A DNA stretch of 64,000 bases from assembly GCA_022827095.1 (NCBI GenBank), contig JAJDTP010000035.1:1-64000 (forward strand), given 5' to 3'. Origin of the DNA: Dehalococcoidia bacterium (GTDB lineage Bacteria; Chloroflexota; Dehalococcoidia; Lucifugimonadales; UBA3495). Shown here one piece after another: positions 9,774 to 19,718 of the stretch. Position 1 is the stretch's first letter. Each line of letters begins with the position of its first letter. The position numbers were made by a program, and so were the translations under genes. Under the pieces are notes generated by a model that saw nothing but the letters and a program-made list of their open reading frames with translations, was not told the DNA's origin and did no database searches.

Positions 9774-11003
9774 CTACACCCGCAGGCGGCGCAGCGTGGG
9801 CCGCCACAGTCCCAGCACGAATGCCACCGTCAGGTAAATGGCGGCTCCGCCGGCGAAGGCCGCGGTCCAGCTGATGTGCTCCGCAACCAGGGTCATGGGG
9901 TAGGAGCCGATGAACATCAGCGCGGCGGAAACGTACCAGACGCTCATCACCCTGCCTTGGAATTCGGCCGGGACAGAGAGTTGCAGCACGGTGGTTCCCA
10001 TCGGCACTATGCTGCCCATACCGACCAGGAACAGGATCGCCCACGACACCCAGAACCAGTGCGACCAGGCCAGGCAGAAAAGGGCTATGCCGAACAGGAA
10101 GATGCAGCCCAGCAGTAGCCAGTTCTTGTGCGGTGAGTTGCCCATCGACGCCATGATGAACGTGCCGGACAAGGAACCGATGCCCGCCCCCGTCATCAGC
10201 AGCCCGGCCCCGCCGGCGCCTGTGTCCAGCGCCAGCTTGGCGAAGGCGGGCAGCAACTGGGCATAAGGCATGGCGAAGAAGCCGAAGGCGAACCCGATAC
10301 CGATCACGGTGAAAGTGACCGGGTTCGTCCAGCAATACCGCAGCCCGCCCCAAAGTTCAGCGAAGATGCCCGAACGCTGGTGTCGTGGCGCCGTCGGCAC
10401 CCGCCGGACCATGAGTAATGTCGTCGTGCCCACGAAAAAGCAGCCGGTTGCCAGGTACAACGCTGGAGCCAATCCGGACAGTTCTATGACCGCTCCCGCC
10501 ACTGCGGGACCCAGGATGCGCCCCGAATTCATGACCGCCGAATTGAGAACGACGGCGTTCATCAGGTCATCGCGGTCCACCAGATCGCGCACTATGGCGA
10601 GCCGAGCCGGGGTATTGATGGCCTGCAGCGTGCCGAGGACGAAAGCCGCCGTATAAACGTGCCACAGGGTGACCAGCCCACCGGTTTCCAACACCGCGAT
10701 TCCCAGCATCAGGAGGGTCACCAAACCCTGGGTCAGCATCAGCAGCCCGCGGCGGTCGAACCGGTCGGCGAAGGTGCCGCCGAACAGCACGAACCCCAGC
10801 GTGGGCATCCCGTAAAGAAAAATCATGAAGCCCATGCGGGACGCGGACTCGGTCAGTTCCAGCACCAGCCAGCCCAGGATGAGGAACTGCATGCCCCGGC
10901 CCAGCGCCTGGGCGTTGGCGCCGATCCAGAACCAGCGGTAGTCCCGGTGCCGCAGCGCACGGAAGGTCTGGAGCCGGCGGCCGATAGTCAGGACCCGGGC
11001 CAA
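9774..11003 (-). CDS. MFS transporter
   Basis: 409 aa, about 12 hydrophobic segments, 'GGTFADRFDRRGLLMLTQ'. Confidence 0.9.
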   Translation of the reverse strand: MARVLTIGRRLQTFRALRHRDYRWFWIGANAQALGRGMQFLILGWLVLELTESASRMGFMIFLYGMPTLGFVLFGGTFADRFDRRGLLMLTQGLVTLLMLGIAVLETGGLVTLWHVYTAAFVLGTLQAINTPARLAIVRDLVDRDDLMNAVVLNSAVMNSGRILGPAVAGAVIELSGLAPALYLATGCFFVGTTTLLMVRRVPTAPRHQRSGIFAELWGGLRYCWTNPVTFTVIGIGFAFGFFAMPYAQLLPAFAKLALDTGAGGAGLLMTGAGIGSLSGTFIMASMGNSPHKNWLLLGCIFLFGIALFCLAWSHWFWVSWAILFLVGMGSIVPMGTTVLQLSVPAEFQGRVMSVWYVSAALMFIGSYPMTLVAEHISWTAAFAGGAAIYLTVAFVLGLWRPTLRRLRV

Positions 11004-11151
11004 CTAATTCACCGGATCGTCCCTATCGGGTTCATGTCTCTGCGGCGTTCTGGTCATGAGTCCGGCGATTCCACGGGAATCCCACTACTATCGGAGCGCG
11101 ATGGTTTGACCATTATCAGGTTGACGTTGGCCCGTCAATGCTTTCGTGCTC

Positions 11152-11332
11152 TTCACGCGTACCCATTTGTCTTTTACATCGATGGACAGGATTTGACTGA
11201 CTATTGTCCGCGTCCCGAATGCCGTGACGCTCCTGCAAGTCGAACGCCGTGACGGTATCGCCAGTATCCTATTCATCCTGTGCATCGATGTAAAATTACC
11301 CGGGTCTCCGTTTAAAGTAGGTACGCTTTAGC
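11152..11332. repeat. MITE-like composite element with inner 21-bp inverted repeat and 9-bp flanking direct repeats (TTCGTGCTC)
   Basis: Inner IR 11172-11192 'ttttacatcgatggacaggat' / 11275-11295 'atcctgtgcatcgatgtaaaa' (1 mismatch); direct repeat TTCGTGCTC at 11143-11151 and 11333-11341. Confidence 0.6.
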
Positions 11333-11444
11333 TTCGTGCTCGAACACTACGGTGGTAGAGTCAGGCAGATAGGTACATGATCGGTCCGGAGATTGTGGTA
11401 GTACGCGTTGAGCCGCGACGCTTTTCTGCCCAGGAGGGAACAAC

Positions 11445-12311
11445 ATGCCGGAAGCCAGGTTGACCGTTGGTGATGTCGAAATTCTGTCCCTGAACGACCA
11501 GGAGGCCACTCTGCCCCTGAGCGATGTCTTTCCCGAGGTTCCCGTCGAGGCCTGGGCGCCCTACCAGGAGCGCTACCCCAGCGGCTTCCGCGGCGACCAC
11601 CTGCTGGCCCACTTCGAGTGCTACCTCATCCGCTCCGAAGGACAAACCATCCTCGTGGACACGGGCCTCGGCGGGGCCGCGACCAACCCCCACTCAATCG
11701 AGGCCATGGTCGGCGGCGCCGAGGGACGCCTGCTCGCGGAACTGGAAGCGGCCGGCGTAAGTCCGGCCGACATCAACACCGTCTTCTTCAGCCACCTTCA
11801 CTTCGACCACGTCGGCTGGAACCTGACCCACGAGTCGGGATCGCCGACCCGAGCGACCTTCCCCAACGCGCGCTACGTGGCCCACCGTGCCGACTGGGAA
11901 GTCTTCCAACACCCCGAGGTGATGGAACTGTTCCCGCCCCACTGGGATCAGACGCTTGGCCCTCTGCAGGGTCTGGGTGTCCTGGACCTGCTGGACGGAG
12001 AGCGCGCGCTGACCGGCGAAATCACCGCCATCCCAACGCCGGGGCATACCCCGGGTTCCATGAGCCTCGCCATCGTGTCCGGCGGGCAGCGGGCATATAT
12101 TCTGGGCGACGTTTTCCACGGCCCGACACAGGTCACCGAAACCGGCTGGAAGTTCAGTTTCGACATGGACGGGGATCAGGGCGTTGCCACCCGCACCGCC
12201 ATGGTCGAGCGGGCGGAGTCCGAGGACGCCATCATGGCCATCTGCCACCACGGCGGCTTCGGCCGCGTGGTTCGCGCCGAGGGTCGCCGCTACTGGCAAC
12301 TCGTCTCCTGA
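11445..12311 (+). CDS. MBL-fold metallo-hydrolase
   Basis: 'FFSHLHFDHVGWN', 'PTPGHTPGSMSL', 'ICHHGGFG'. Confidence 0.92.
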   Translation: MPEARLTVGDVEILSLNDQEATLPLSDVFPEVPVEAWAPYQERYPSGFRGDHLLAHFECYLIRSEGQTILVDTGLGGAATNPHSIEAMVGGAEGRLLAELEAAGVSPADINTVFFSHLHFDHVGWNLTHESGSPTRATFPNARYVAHRADWEVFQHPEVMELFPPHWDQTLGPLQGLGVLDLLDGERALTGEITAIPTPGHTPGSMSLAIVSGGQRAYILGDVFHGPTQVTETGWKFSFDMDGDQGVATRTAMVERAESEDAIMAICHHGGFGRVVRAEGRRYWQLVS

Positions 12312-12355
12312 ACGTCCGCAGGAACGCAGTTGCCAGCCGCAGAGAACCGTCACCC

Positions 12356-12480
12356 ATACCCAGTTTGACTCGGACTGTCATTGCGAGCGCAGCGTGGCAT
12401 TCTGGTGATGACGAGCGGGTATCATTCAGCAACGAGATCACCACGTCGCTGCGCTTCTCGCGATGACAAACTGGGTAAGC
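12356..12480. repeat. MITE-like inverted repeat, family A copy 3
   Basis: 'atacccagtttg...tgtcattgcgagcgcagcgtggca' ... 'cgctgcgcttctcgcgatgacaaactgggtaagc'. Confidence 0.75.
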
Positions 12481-12557
12481 GCGACGCGGTCAGCCGTCGT
12501 CGCGCCGTCAGGTGAATGCGGCCGTCAACACCGAGTCACGGCCGCGTCTCCCAGCCG

Positions 12558-13937
12558 TCAGGCAGCATCCAGGTCGGAAGCCACCTGCCCGATCACGCTG
12601 TCCATGGTAGACACGATCTGTTCGATTTCGCCCGGCGTGACGCACAGGGGCGGCATGATGTTCATGAGGTCGCCACCGCGCAGGAACAACCCATTGTCGG
12701 CGAAACCCTGGGTCAACCTGGGACCCAGACCGGAGTCGGCGGGGAAGTGCTCCCTGGTCTCCCGGTCCTTCACCAACTCCATGCCGCACATAAGACCGAG
12801 GCCGCGCACGTTGCCGATGATGGAGTGCTTTGCCTTGAGCTCTTCGAGGCCGTCCAGCAGATATTTCCCCATCCGGGCTGAATTCTCCACCATCCCCTCA
12901 CGTTCCATGATCTCCAGGTTCTTCAGTGAGGCCGCCGCCGCCACCGGATGACCGCCGAAGGTGATCACATGCCGGAAGGCCGCCCGGGGGCTGCCTACGA
13001 AGGCGTCGGCGATGGGCTTGCGCAGAATAGTCCCACCCATGGGGATGTACCCGCTGGTGATGCCCTTGGCCACTGTCATCATGTCCGGAACAACGTCCCA
13101 GTGGTTGCACCCAAACCATTTGCCGGTGCGGCCAAAACCGGTGATGACCTCATCGGCAATCAACAGGCAGCCGTACTTGTCGCAAACCTCGCGCAACAGG
13201 GGCCAATAGTTGTCCGGCGGGACCACGGCTCCCATGGGACTGGAGATGGGCTCGGCGATGACCGCGGCGACGGTGTCCGGTCCCTGGAACTGAATGACGC
13301 TCTCGATAGCATCCACGGACCGCTGGCCGCACTCTTCCGGCGTTTCACTGTTGAACTCGCAGCGGTAGAAGTTGGGCTGAGGAGCGTGGAACGTATTAGG
13401 CATCAGGGGCTCGTAGTCTTCCCTGGGGTAGAGATAGTTGCCTCCGAGAGCCATCGCGCCCATGGTGGCGCCGTGGTACGAGTCCTTGCGGCTGATGAAC
13501 TTGGTGCGCTGCGGTTCGCCCATGCGCTTGAAATAAGCGCGGGACAGCTTCAACGCCGTTTCCACCGACTCGGATCCGCCGCTGGTGAAGAAGCAGCGGG
13601 AGAGGTCGCCCGGCATCATGGATGCGATTTTGTCCGACAGCATGACCGTGGGTTCCGTGGTGGTGCCCATGGGCATATAGGTGATCTTGAGCATCTGCTC
13701 GTAGGCAGCGTCCGCGATCTCCTTCTGGCCGTAGCCGACGTTCTTCAGCCAGAGACCGGACATGGCGTCGATGTAGGTGTTGCCCAGGGCGTCGGTGACC
13801 TGGCAGCCCTTGCCTTCGACGAAAATCTGGGGCTCACCCTTCTCGGCCATGTCGCTGGGTTCCCTCAGGTACACCCAGAGGTTTTCCAGCGCAGTCCTTT
13901 GCAGGTCGTTGACTGCCGATTCAGTGTGGGTGGCCAT
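12558..13937 (-). CDS. Class III aminotransferase (PLP-dependent)
   Basis: 'FFTSGGSESVETALKLSRAYF', 'LLIADEVITGFGRTGKWFG', 'MTVAKGITSGYIPMGG'; start at 'MATHTESAV'. Confidence 0.93.
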   Translation of the reverse strand: MATHTESAVNDLQRTALENLWVYLREPSDMAEKGEPQIFVEGKGCQVTDALGNTYIDAMSGLWLKNVGYGQKEIADAAYEQMLKITYMPMGTTTEPTVMLSDKIASMMPGDLSRCFFTSGGSESVETALKLSRAYFKRMGEPQRTKFISRKDSYHGATMGAMALGGNYLYPREDYEPLMPNTFHAPQPNFYRCEFNSETPEECGQRSVDAIESVIQFQGPDTVAAVIAEPISSPMGAVVPPDNYWPLLREVCDKYGCLLIADEVITGFGRTGKWFGCNHWDVVPDMMTVAKGITSGYIPMGGTILRKPIADAFVGSPRAAFRHVITFGGHPVAAAASLKNLEIMEREGMVENSARMGKYLLDGLEELKAKHSIIGNVRGLGLMCGMELVKDRETREHFPADSGLGPRLTQGFADNGLFLRGGDLMNIMPPLCVTPGEIEQIVSTMDSVIGQVASDLDAA

Positions 13938-14037
13938 GTTTTCCTCCGGATGCTGTTCCAGGCGCAAAATTTGGGATGCCCGTAGCCGTACCAGTTTAAC
14001 ATCGCGCGGGGGTTGCCACAAACCACCCACTTTGCAG

Positions 14038-14199
14038 ACACTTGTTCAGAGTTGCGGGGGAAGTGTCATTGCGAGCGCAGCGCGGCAATCCCGTTGGCGC
14101 TGGGGAGCCCTTCGGGGCTGACGTTGTGGCCACGGCGTTGAGATTGCCACGGCGCAAGCGCCTCGCAATGACAGCCTCCTGGATTTTGAGCAGTCACCG
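14038..14199. repeat. MITE-like inverted repeat, family B copy (same core as family A)
   Basis: Core 'gtcattgcgagcgcagcgcggcaatc...gagattgccacggcgcaagcgcctcgcaatgac' (14065-14172) with degenerate outer 'acttgttcaga'/'tgagcagtcac'. Confidence 0.65.
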
Positions 14200-14289
14200 T
14201 TGCAACCACTTCGGATGCCTGGGCAATAATTTCGGTCAACGTGGAGACCCTGCTTCCGTTGATTGCCAACTCAACCGATGTAGAGCGCG

Positions 14290-14667
14290 TCAGTCGGTGA
14301 TGTACGTGTGGGTGATGACCTCCCAGACGTGGCCGTTCTCGCACTCGAAGTAGAACCCGCGACCCTGGTGCAGGTGGTTGATCTCGCCATCGGTGCGCGA
14401 GCGAGGCCCGCTGCCGAAGACGACGCCCTCGTCCTTGATCCGCTGCAGGATCGCGTCGAACTCGTCGTCCGAAGCCAGGAAGGCGTAGTGATTGGAGTGC
14501 GGGTTGTCCGAGTCATCGAAGTCCAGCGTGAGGATGTCGTTGACCTTTACCGGCGCGAAATGCCCCCAGGGCCCCTCGTACTTCAACCCGAACATGCGGG
14601 CGAAGAACTCCGCGGATTTCACCTTGTCGTAGGCGGGTACTATGGTGTGGTCCAATTGCAACGGCAT
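14290..14667 (-). CDS. VOC family (glyoxalase/bleomycin resistance-like) protein
   Basis: 125 aa; 'LDHTIVPAYDKVKSAEFFARMFGLKYEG', 'HLHQGRGFYFECENGHVWEVIT'. Confidence 0.9.
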   Translation of the reverse strand: MPLQLDHTIVPAYDKVKSAEFFARMFGLKYEGPWGHFAPVKVNDILTLDFDDSDNPHSNHYAFLASDDEFDAILQRIKDEGVVFGSGPRSRTDGEINHLHQGRGFYFECENGHVWEVITHTYITD

Positions 14668-14769
14668 GGCTGTCCTCCTCTGCTAGTTCGTAGCGAACGT
14701 CGCCGCATTAGCGTGGGCTCTTGCTGGGCTGGTTGCCGCGCGGGTAGCACGTCGAAGGCGCCGGCAACA

Positions 14770-16758
14770 TCAACACCGGTCGGCATTTCCCGCCCAGTAG
14801 TCGTACTTCCGACCAGCCAGATCCATCACCTCGTCCACGTCTTCTTCCAGCAGGTAGCCCTCGCCCACCAGTTCCATCGCGGCGCGGTTCACCTTCTCGA
14901 GGTAGTCCTCGCGGTCGGAGTAGCGTTCCTCGATGGATGCTCGTGGGTCGCCCGAGGCCTCTCGCTCGGCGCGCGTCGCGGGCAGCGGGAGGGTCCAGCC
15001 GGCCAGGCCGCCGGTGATCCCGATAACCAGGTTGGGGTTGCCGATGCTCTCGTCCCGCAGGTTCCAGCCGGTGTAGGTGGCCACCGGAACGGTCAGGTCC
15101 GGCAGGCAGATGCCCCGCCGTTCGTTGAACGACTCGTCGATGTCGGCCACCAGCGCCGGGAACTCCTCACCTTCATCCGCAGGCAGCTTGATGGTGCGTC
15201 CCAGGTGCGACTCCGGGCCGTAGTCCAGCCGGATCGCCCGGGTTGTCTCGGTGGGCACCTGCACGCCGGGCAGCTGGGCGAACCGCTCCAGCAGCGTGTG
15301 AGACTCCACCGCCGTGCCATCGTCCAGGCTGGGGTGCCGGCTGGCGGGAGGCTCCTCGCCCGTGGTTACCCAGTGGTCCAGGTTGTCCAGCGCGGCCCGC
15401 AGCAGGGGGGCGTAGTCCACGCTGTTGAAGGGCAGCTGACCCTTGATGCCGTCGTTGGCCCGGATCTCGATGGGCGGGAACTCGCCCGACCCGTGCATGC
15501 AGCCGGCGAAGTGGTAGCGGCGAACCGATGCCGACTCCGGAGCGTCGGTCAGCGTCTCCAGGTCGGTGTGAATCAGGGCCGCGTCTCCCCGCCAGTACTC
15601 GGCGGAGGTGTTGGTGAACATGATCTTGGGCACCGTGCCACGACGCTCAATGGCGTCCAGCAGGGAACCCTGGGCGCCCGTAACCGGGTCAACCTGCGCG
15701 GTGTCGGTAAAGGGGAACATCTCCGGTATGATGTAGCAGACGTCCTTGGAGGGCTGCCCGAAACGCAGGTTGAACTCGCCGCGCATCGCCCCGGCCACGT
15801 GCGGGATGATCCCGTCCAACGCCGGCCGATCCTCCTCGTCCTCGTTGATGCCCACGTGGATATACTGGCGCAGGAAGCGCCCGCTCTGGGAACGCCCCAT
15901 GGCGTAGGCATAGTCGATTGAGCCGGCGCAGGGATTTCCGGCGGATGCCGGAGCGTGCTTCAGGAAGGACACCACGTCCCGCATCGCAGCGAACCCCAGG
16001 CCCACGATGCGGCTGCCGGTGGTGGTGTACACCAACTGGTAGATCCTTCCCGGCTCAAACCCCGAAGGCATGTAGACGTGGTTGTGCTGCGGTTCCAGGT
16101 CCGCGTCCTCGACACGGACGAAGGACCATTGACCCCGGTCGACTGCGGTGGCCGGGCTGTTAGGCAGGTCGCGCACCGTCAGCGTGGCGTCCGCCTCTTC
16201 AGGGTCCACGGCCGGATTGGGCAGGTGCTGGCGGTCGGCCAGCAAAAACACCTGGGTGGGTTCGTTGCACTGGAACTGGCACATGATCCTGCCGGTCAGC
16301 GGACCCTGGGGGCCGATGGCCTCCGGCGCGTGGAGCCCGATGAGCCCGGGCGTGGGCGGCACGTCGGCCTGCCAGCCGCCCCAGACCACCGTGTAACCCC
16401 GGCGCATCAGGTAGCCGTTTCCGGCCTCCAGAGGAGACGTGGGGTCGTTGGCGGTGGGAACGCTGTTCAGGCTCAGGGCGGTCTTGCGGCCCCGGTTCAC
16501 CACGTCGAAAAGGATGCGCCGGTTGCCCCGATCGACGTTCACCGGCTGCAGCATGGCGAAGTCCGACGAGAACTCCACCATGCCGGCGGCGTTGCGCGGC
16601 GCCAGGTCGAGGTCCGTGATCCCCTGGTTGCGGGCATGGTCGGGGTCCACCGCGTAGTGGGCGGTGCCTTCCAGGAGTTCATACGCGCCCACGTCGCCGA
16701 AACTCTGGCCGGACGCGAAACTCGTGCGGTTGGTGATTTCCAGATCTGTGATAGCCAA
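14770..16758 (-). CDS. Alpha/beta hydrolase domain-containing protein
   Basis: Large ORF; 'AMGRSQSGRFLRQYIHVGINEDE' (GxSxG-like nucleophile region), 'HFAGCMHGSGEF'; likely TTG start at 16758 ('LAITDLEITNRTSF'). Confidence 0.78.
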   Translation of the reverse strand: MAITDLEITNRTSFASGQSFGDVGAYELLEGTAHYAVDPDHARNQGITDLDLAPRNAAGMVEFSSDFAMLQPVNVDRGNRRILFDVVNRGRKTALSLNSVPTANDPTSPLEAGNGYLMRRGYTVVWGGWQADVPPTPGLIGLHAPEAIGPQGPLTGRIMCQFQCNEPTQVFLLADRQHLPNPAVDPEEADATLTVRDLPNSPATAVDRGQWSFVRVEDADLEPQHNHVYMPSGFEPGRIYQLVYTTTGSRIVGLGFAAMRDVVSFLKHAPASAGNPCAGSIDYAYAMGRSQSGRFLRQYIHVGINEDEEDRPALDGIIPHVAGAMRGEFNLRFGQPSKDVCYIIPEMFPFTDTAQVDPVTGAQGSLLDAIERRGTVPKIMFTNTSAEYWRGDAALIHTDLETLTDAPESASVRRYHFAGCMHGSGEFPPIEIRANDGIKGQLPFNSVDYAPLLRAALDNLDHWVTTGEEPPASRHPSLDDGTAVESHTLLERFAQLPGVQVPTETTRAIRLDYGPESHLGRTIKLPADEGEEFPALVADIDESFNERRGICLPDLTVPVATYTGWNLRDESIGNPNLVIGITGGLAGWTLPLPATRAEREASGDPRASIEERYSDREDYLEKVNRAAMELVGEGYLLEEDVDEVMDLAGRKYDYWAGNADRC

Positions 16759-16837
16759 GATGCCTCCGGTGGCCGACGGCCTGTGGTGGGTGAACCAGGT
16801 GATCGTTTGCCTTGCCAGTTTCCGCGTAGATATTAGC

Positions 16838-16972
16838 CTCACATGCACCCAGTTTGTCATCGCGATGAGCGCAGCGACGCGGCGATCTCGTTCCAGCGGC
16901 GGCGTGTCGCCTCGACGAGATTGCCACGCTTCGCTCACAATGACAAATCGGGCGAAACTGGGTACGCGTGGG
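16838..16972. repeat. MITE-like inverted repeat, family A copy 4, flanked by 10-bp direct repeat AGATATTAGC
   Basis: TIR 'ctcacatgcacccagttt' / 'aaactgggtacgcgtggg'; AGATATTAGC at 16828-16837 and 16973-16982. Confidence 0.82.
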
Positions 16973-17020
16973 AGATATTAGCACCCCGCAACGGCGCGGG
17001 CAGCGACGGGCTGACGGTGT

Positions 17021-18571
17021 TCAGGAGCGCGCGTTGTACGCGGTGAAGGGCGTTTGATCCTGCGGAACCGAGCCGCTGTAGAACCGTCGCAGGTGCGGCT
17101 CCACCAGCGATGCCAGTTCGCGCCGTTCCTCCTCCTGCGCGGTCAGTGGCCGATCCAGGGCCGATTTCAGCTCCCGGAACAGTTCATCTTTGTCCACTCG
17201 GGTCAGTTGACCGTCCCGGAGCACCACCTCACCGTCCACCAGCACCGTGTCGACGTCGATTCCCCGTGCCCGGTGTACCAGTGCGTCCACCACGGACACC
17301 CGTGGGTCCAGGAAGGGCTCCTCGATGTTCCGCATGTCCACCAGCGTCATGTCCGCCCGCTTGCTCGGTTCCAGCGTGCCGATCCGGTCGCCGAACCAGC
17401 TGGCGTAGGCCCCGTTGGCCGTCGCCATCTCCAGGACCTGATGGGAAGTGGGCGGCTCCAGGTCGATCCCCGGCGCCCGGTGGATCTTGAGCACCAGTCG
17501 CATCTCCTGGAACAAATCCTTGTCGTCGTTCAGGCCCGCCTCGTCGCTGCCGATGGCCACCTTGATCCCGGCCTCCAGTATCCGGCCCATGGGCGCGATC
17601 CCGCTCTGCAGCCGCAGGTTGGAGCTGGCGTTGTGGCAGATATTGGTGCCGGTAGCCGCCATTATGCTGAGGTCTTCCTCGGTGGCCCAGACGCTGTGCC
17701 CGCAGACCACTTCCGGTCCCAGGAACCCTATTTCGTGGAGGTGCTGCAGCGGCGTCTTGCCGTAGGCAGTGTGGCCGTACAGCTTCTGGTACACGGTTTC
17801 CTGAAGGTGGATGTGGATGCCGGTGCTATGGCGGCCCGCCAGTTCCTTGATGCTCGTGAGCAACTCGTCGGAACAGCGGTGCACGTTGCTGGGAGCCATG
17901 GTGACCCGCACCCGTTCGTACTGGCCGTTACCGTACTTCTGGCTGATCTCTTCAAGCACGGGCATGATTTCGTCAACCGGCCGGTAACCGGGCTCCATGA
18001 AGGAGCGGTAACGCCCCGCCAGGTCCGCCGGCATTCGGGCGGCGAAATCGGCCTCGCCGCCGCCCGGGCCGGCAACCATCGAGTTCTGGTCCACCACAGA
18101 GGGCGCGTAGGAGACCCGCATCCCGGAGGCCTGGTACGCGCCGACGACCTTGTCGGCGATCTCCATGCTCACCGGCCCGGAGCCCCTGGGCGTTGAGTGG
18201 ATGGCCTGCACCGCCGTGGTTCCCGTTTCGATCATCTGGACGGCACCGTAGAGTTGATCCAGGTAGGGGTCGATGGTCCGCACGCCGATGCGGTGCAGGC
18301 TCCACATTTCCAGCGGCAGGTCCGGCGCGCCCATCTGGAAGGGCGTCAACCCAACGTGGAAGTGGTCGTTGACCAGCCCGGGCATGACGATGTGGTTGCC
18401 GGAACCGATCACCTCGGCGTCAGGGTGCTGGGCGCGCAACTCCCGGTAGTCGCCCACCGCCTCGATCACCCCGTCCCGCTGGACCACCGCCCCATCGGAC
18501 ACGACATCCGCCGACTCTCGCCCGGTGACCTTGCAAACGACGTGTTTACCGCGGATCAGCGAAAGTGCCAT
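17021..18571 (-). CDS. Amidohydrolase / metal-dependent deaminase-chlorohydrolase family
   Basis: 'HIVMPGLVNDHFHVGLTPFQ', 'GIHIHLQETVYQ', 'CGHSVWATEEDL', 'KVAIGSDEAGLNDD'. Confidence 0.9.
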   Translation of the reverse strand: MALSLIRGKHVVCKVTGRESADVVSDGAVVQRDGVIEAVGDYRELRAQHPDAEVIGSGNHIVMPGLVNDHFHVGLTPFQMGAPDLPLEMWSLHRIGVRTIDPYLDQLYGAVQMIETGTTAVQAIHSTPRGSGPVSMEIADKVVGAYQASGMRVSYAPSVVDQNSMVAGPGGGEADFAARMPADLAGRYRSFMEPGYRPVDEIMPVLEEISQKYGNGQYERVRVTMAPSNVHRCSDELLTSIKELAGRHSTGIHIHLQETVYQKLYGHTAYGKTPLQHLHEIGFLGPEVVCGHSVWATEEDLSIMAATGTNICHNASSNLRLQSGIAPMGRILEAGIKVAIGSDEAGLNDDKDLFQEMRLVLKIHRAPGIDLEPPTSHQVLEMATANGAYASWFGDRIGTLEPSKRADMTLVDMRNIEEPFLDPRVSVVDALVHRARGIDVDTVLVDGEVVLRDGQLTRVDKDELFRELKSALDRPLTAQEEERRELASLVEPHLRRFYSGSVPQDQTPFTAYNARS

Positions 18572-18683
18572 GACCGCCTCCCCCTAGCGACTGCCTAGCG
18601 TCATTTCGGCCGAATTCGGAGTGTCCCTGCTCGCATTTTACATACTCTTGCCCACGAATGGACGACAATGTAGGTAAGTGTGA

Positions 18684-18842
18684 AAATGCGATTACGAACG
18701 CAGCGCGGCAATCTTGCTGCCCCCTGCGATTGTCATTGCGAGCGCAGCGTGGCAATCTCGCCAGCGAAGCAAAGACGTTTGCGCATAGTCCTCAATACCA
18801 GAGCGAGATTGCCACGAACACCCGGCGGCGTTCTCGCAATAA
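18684..18842. repeat. Family A/B core repeat with two successive left half-units
   Basis: 'tgcgattacgaacgcagcgcggcaatcttg', then 'gtcattgcgagcgcagcgtggcaatctcg', then right arm 'gcgagattgccacgaacacccggcggcgttctcgcaat'. Confidence 0.65.
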
Positions 18843-18867
18843 CCGGCTCACCACGGACGGAGGAAGA

Positions 18868-19680
18868 ATGCCGATCCTCGACTTGAATGGCGATGAGTTT
18901 CACTATCATCTGGACGACTTTTCAGACCCCTGGCTTCACCACGCTCCCGTAATGCTCCACCATGCCGCCGGCGGGAACCTGCATCGCTGGCGGCCGTGGG
19001 TTCCAACGCTGGCCCGGGACCGCGCGGTGGTTCGGTTCGACATGCGAGGCCACGCCGGAACACGAAAGAGCCTCGCCGAACCGTTCGAGTTGGAGGATTT
19101 GGCATCCGACATAGCCAGGGTTCTGGATGCGTTGGAGATCGAGAAGACCCACCTGGTCGGCGCGTCCGCCGGTGGCATCGTGAGCCTCCGCTTTGCCCAC
19201 GATTTTCCCGACCGCCTGCTGAGCCTGACGCTGGTGGCATCCACGCCCAAGCTGGCCCAGATGGGCGCGAACATGGACGCAGCCCCGTGGCGCGGCATCC
19301 TGGAAGAGCAGGGCACCCGCGCCTGGCTCCTGGCCGACACCGACCGGCGCTTCGGACCGGACACTCCCGACGAGGTCGTCCAGTGGTACGCCGACGAGGG
19401 CGCCAGGACCGCCGCGTCGGAGGTGCTTGCCCTTCAGGGTTGCCTGCTGGCGGCAGACCTCACGCCGCTGCTGCCCGATATCACCGCCCCCACTCTGATC
19501 CTCGCCGCCTCCCGTGACGACATCACGCCCGTAGAAATCCAGCGCCTGATGGTTGAGCAGATGCCCAACGCCAGTCTCGAGCTCTACGACGGCGTGGGCC
19601 ACAACATGAAAGTCGAGATACCCGACGCGCTGGCCCGCCGGGCGCTCGAGTTTGTGCGCAGCATCGAGGGCGATGGGTAG
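18868..19680 (+). CDS. Alpha/beta-fold hydrolase
   Basis: 'MLHHAAGGNLHRWRPWVPTLARDRAVVRFDMRGHAGT', 'LVGASAGGIVSLRFA', 'DGVGHNMKVEIPD'. Confidence 0.9.
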   Translation: MPILDLNGDEFHYHLDDFSDPWLHHAPVMLHHAAGGNLHRWRPWVPTLARDRAVVRFDMRGHAGTRKSLAEPFELEDLASDIARVLDALEIEKTHLVGASAGGIVSLRFAHDFPDRLLSLTLVASTPKLAQMGANMDAAPWRGILEEQGTRAWLLADTDRRFGPDTPDEVVQWYADEGARTAASEVLALQGCLLAADLTPLLPDITAPTLILAASRDDITPVEIQRLMVEQMPNASLELYDGVGHNMKVEIPDALARRALEFVRSIEGDG

Positions 19681-19718
19681 GTTGGGCGCGTGGTGCCGGG
19701 GCGGCGCCCCCTGTTTCG

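Noticed and set aside
14308-15921. 537-aa plus-strand ORF
   Set aside because: Antisense to the alpha/beta hydrolase and VOC genes; composition is not protein-like.
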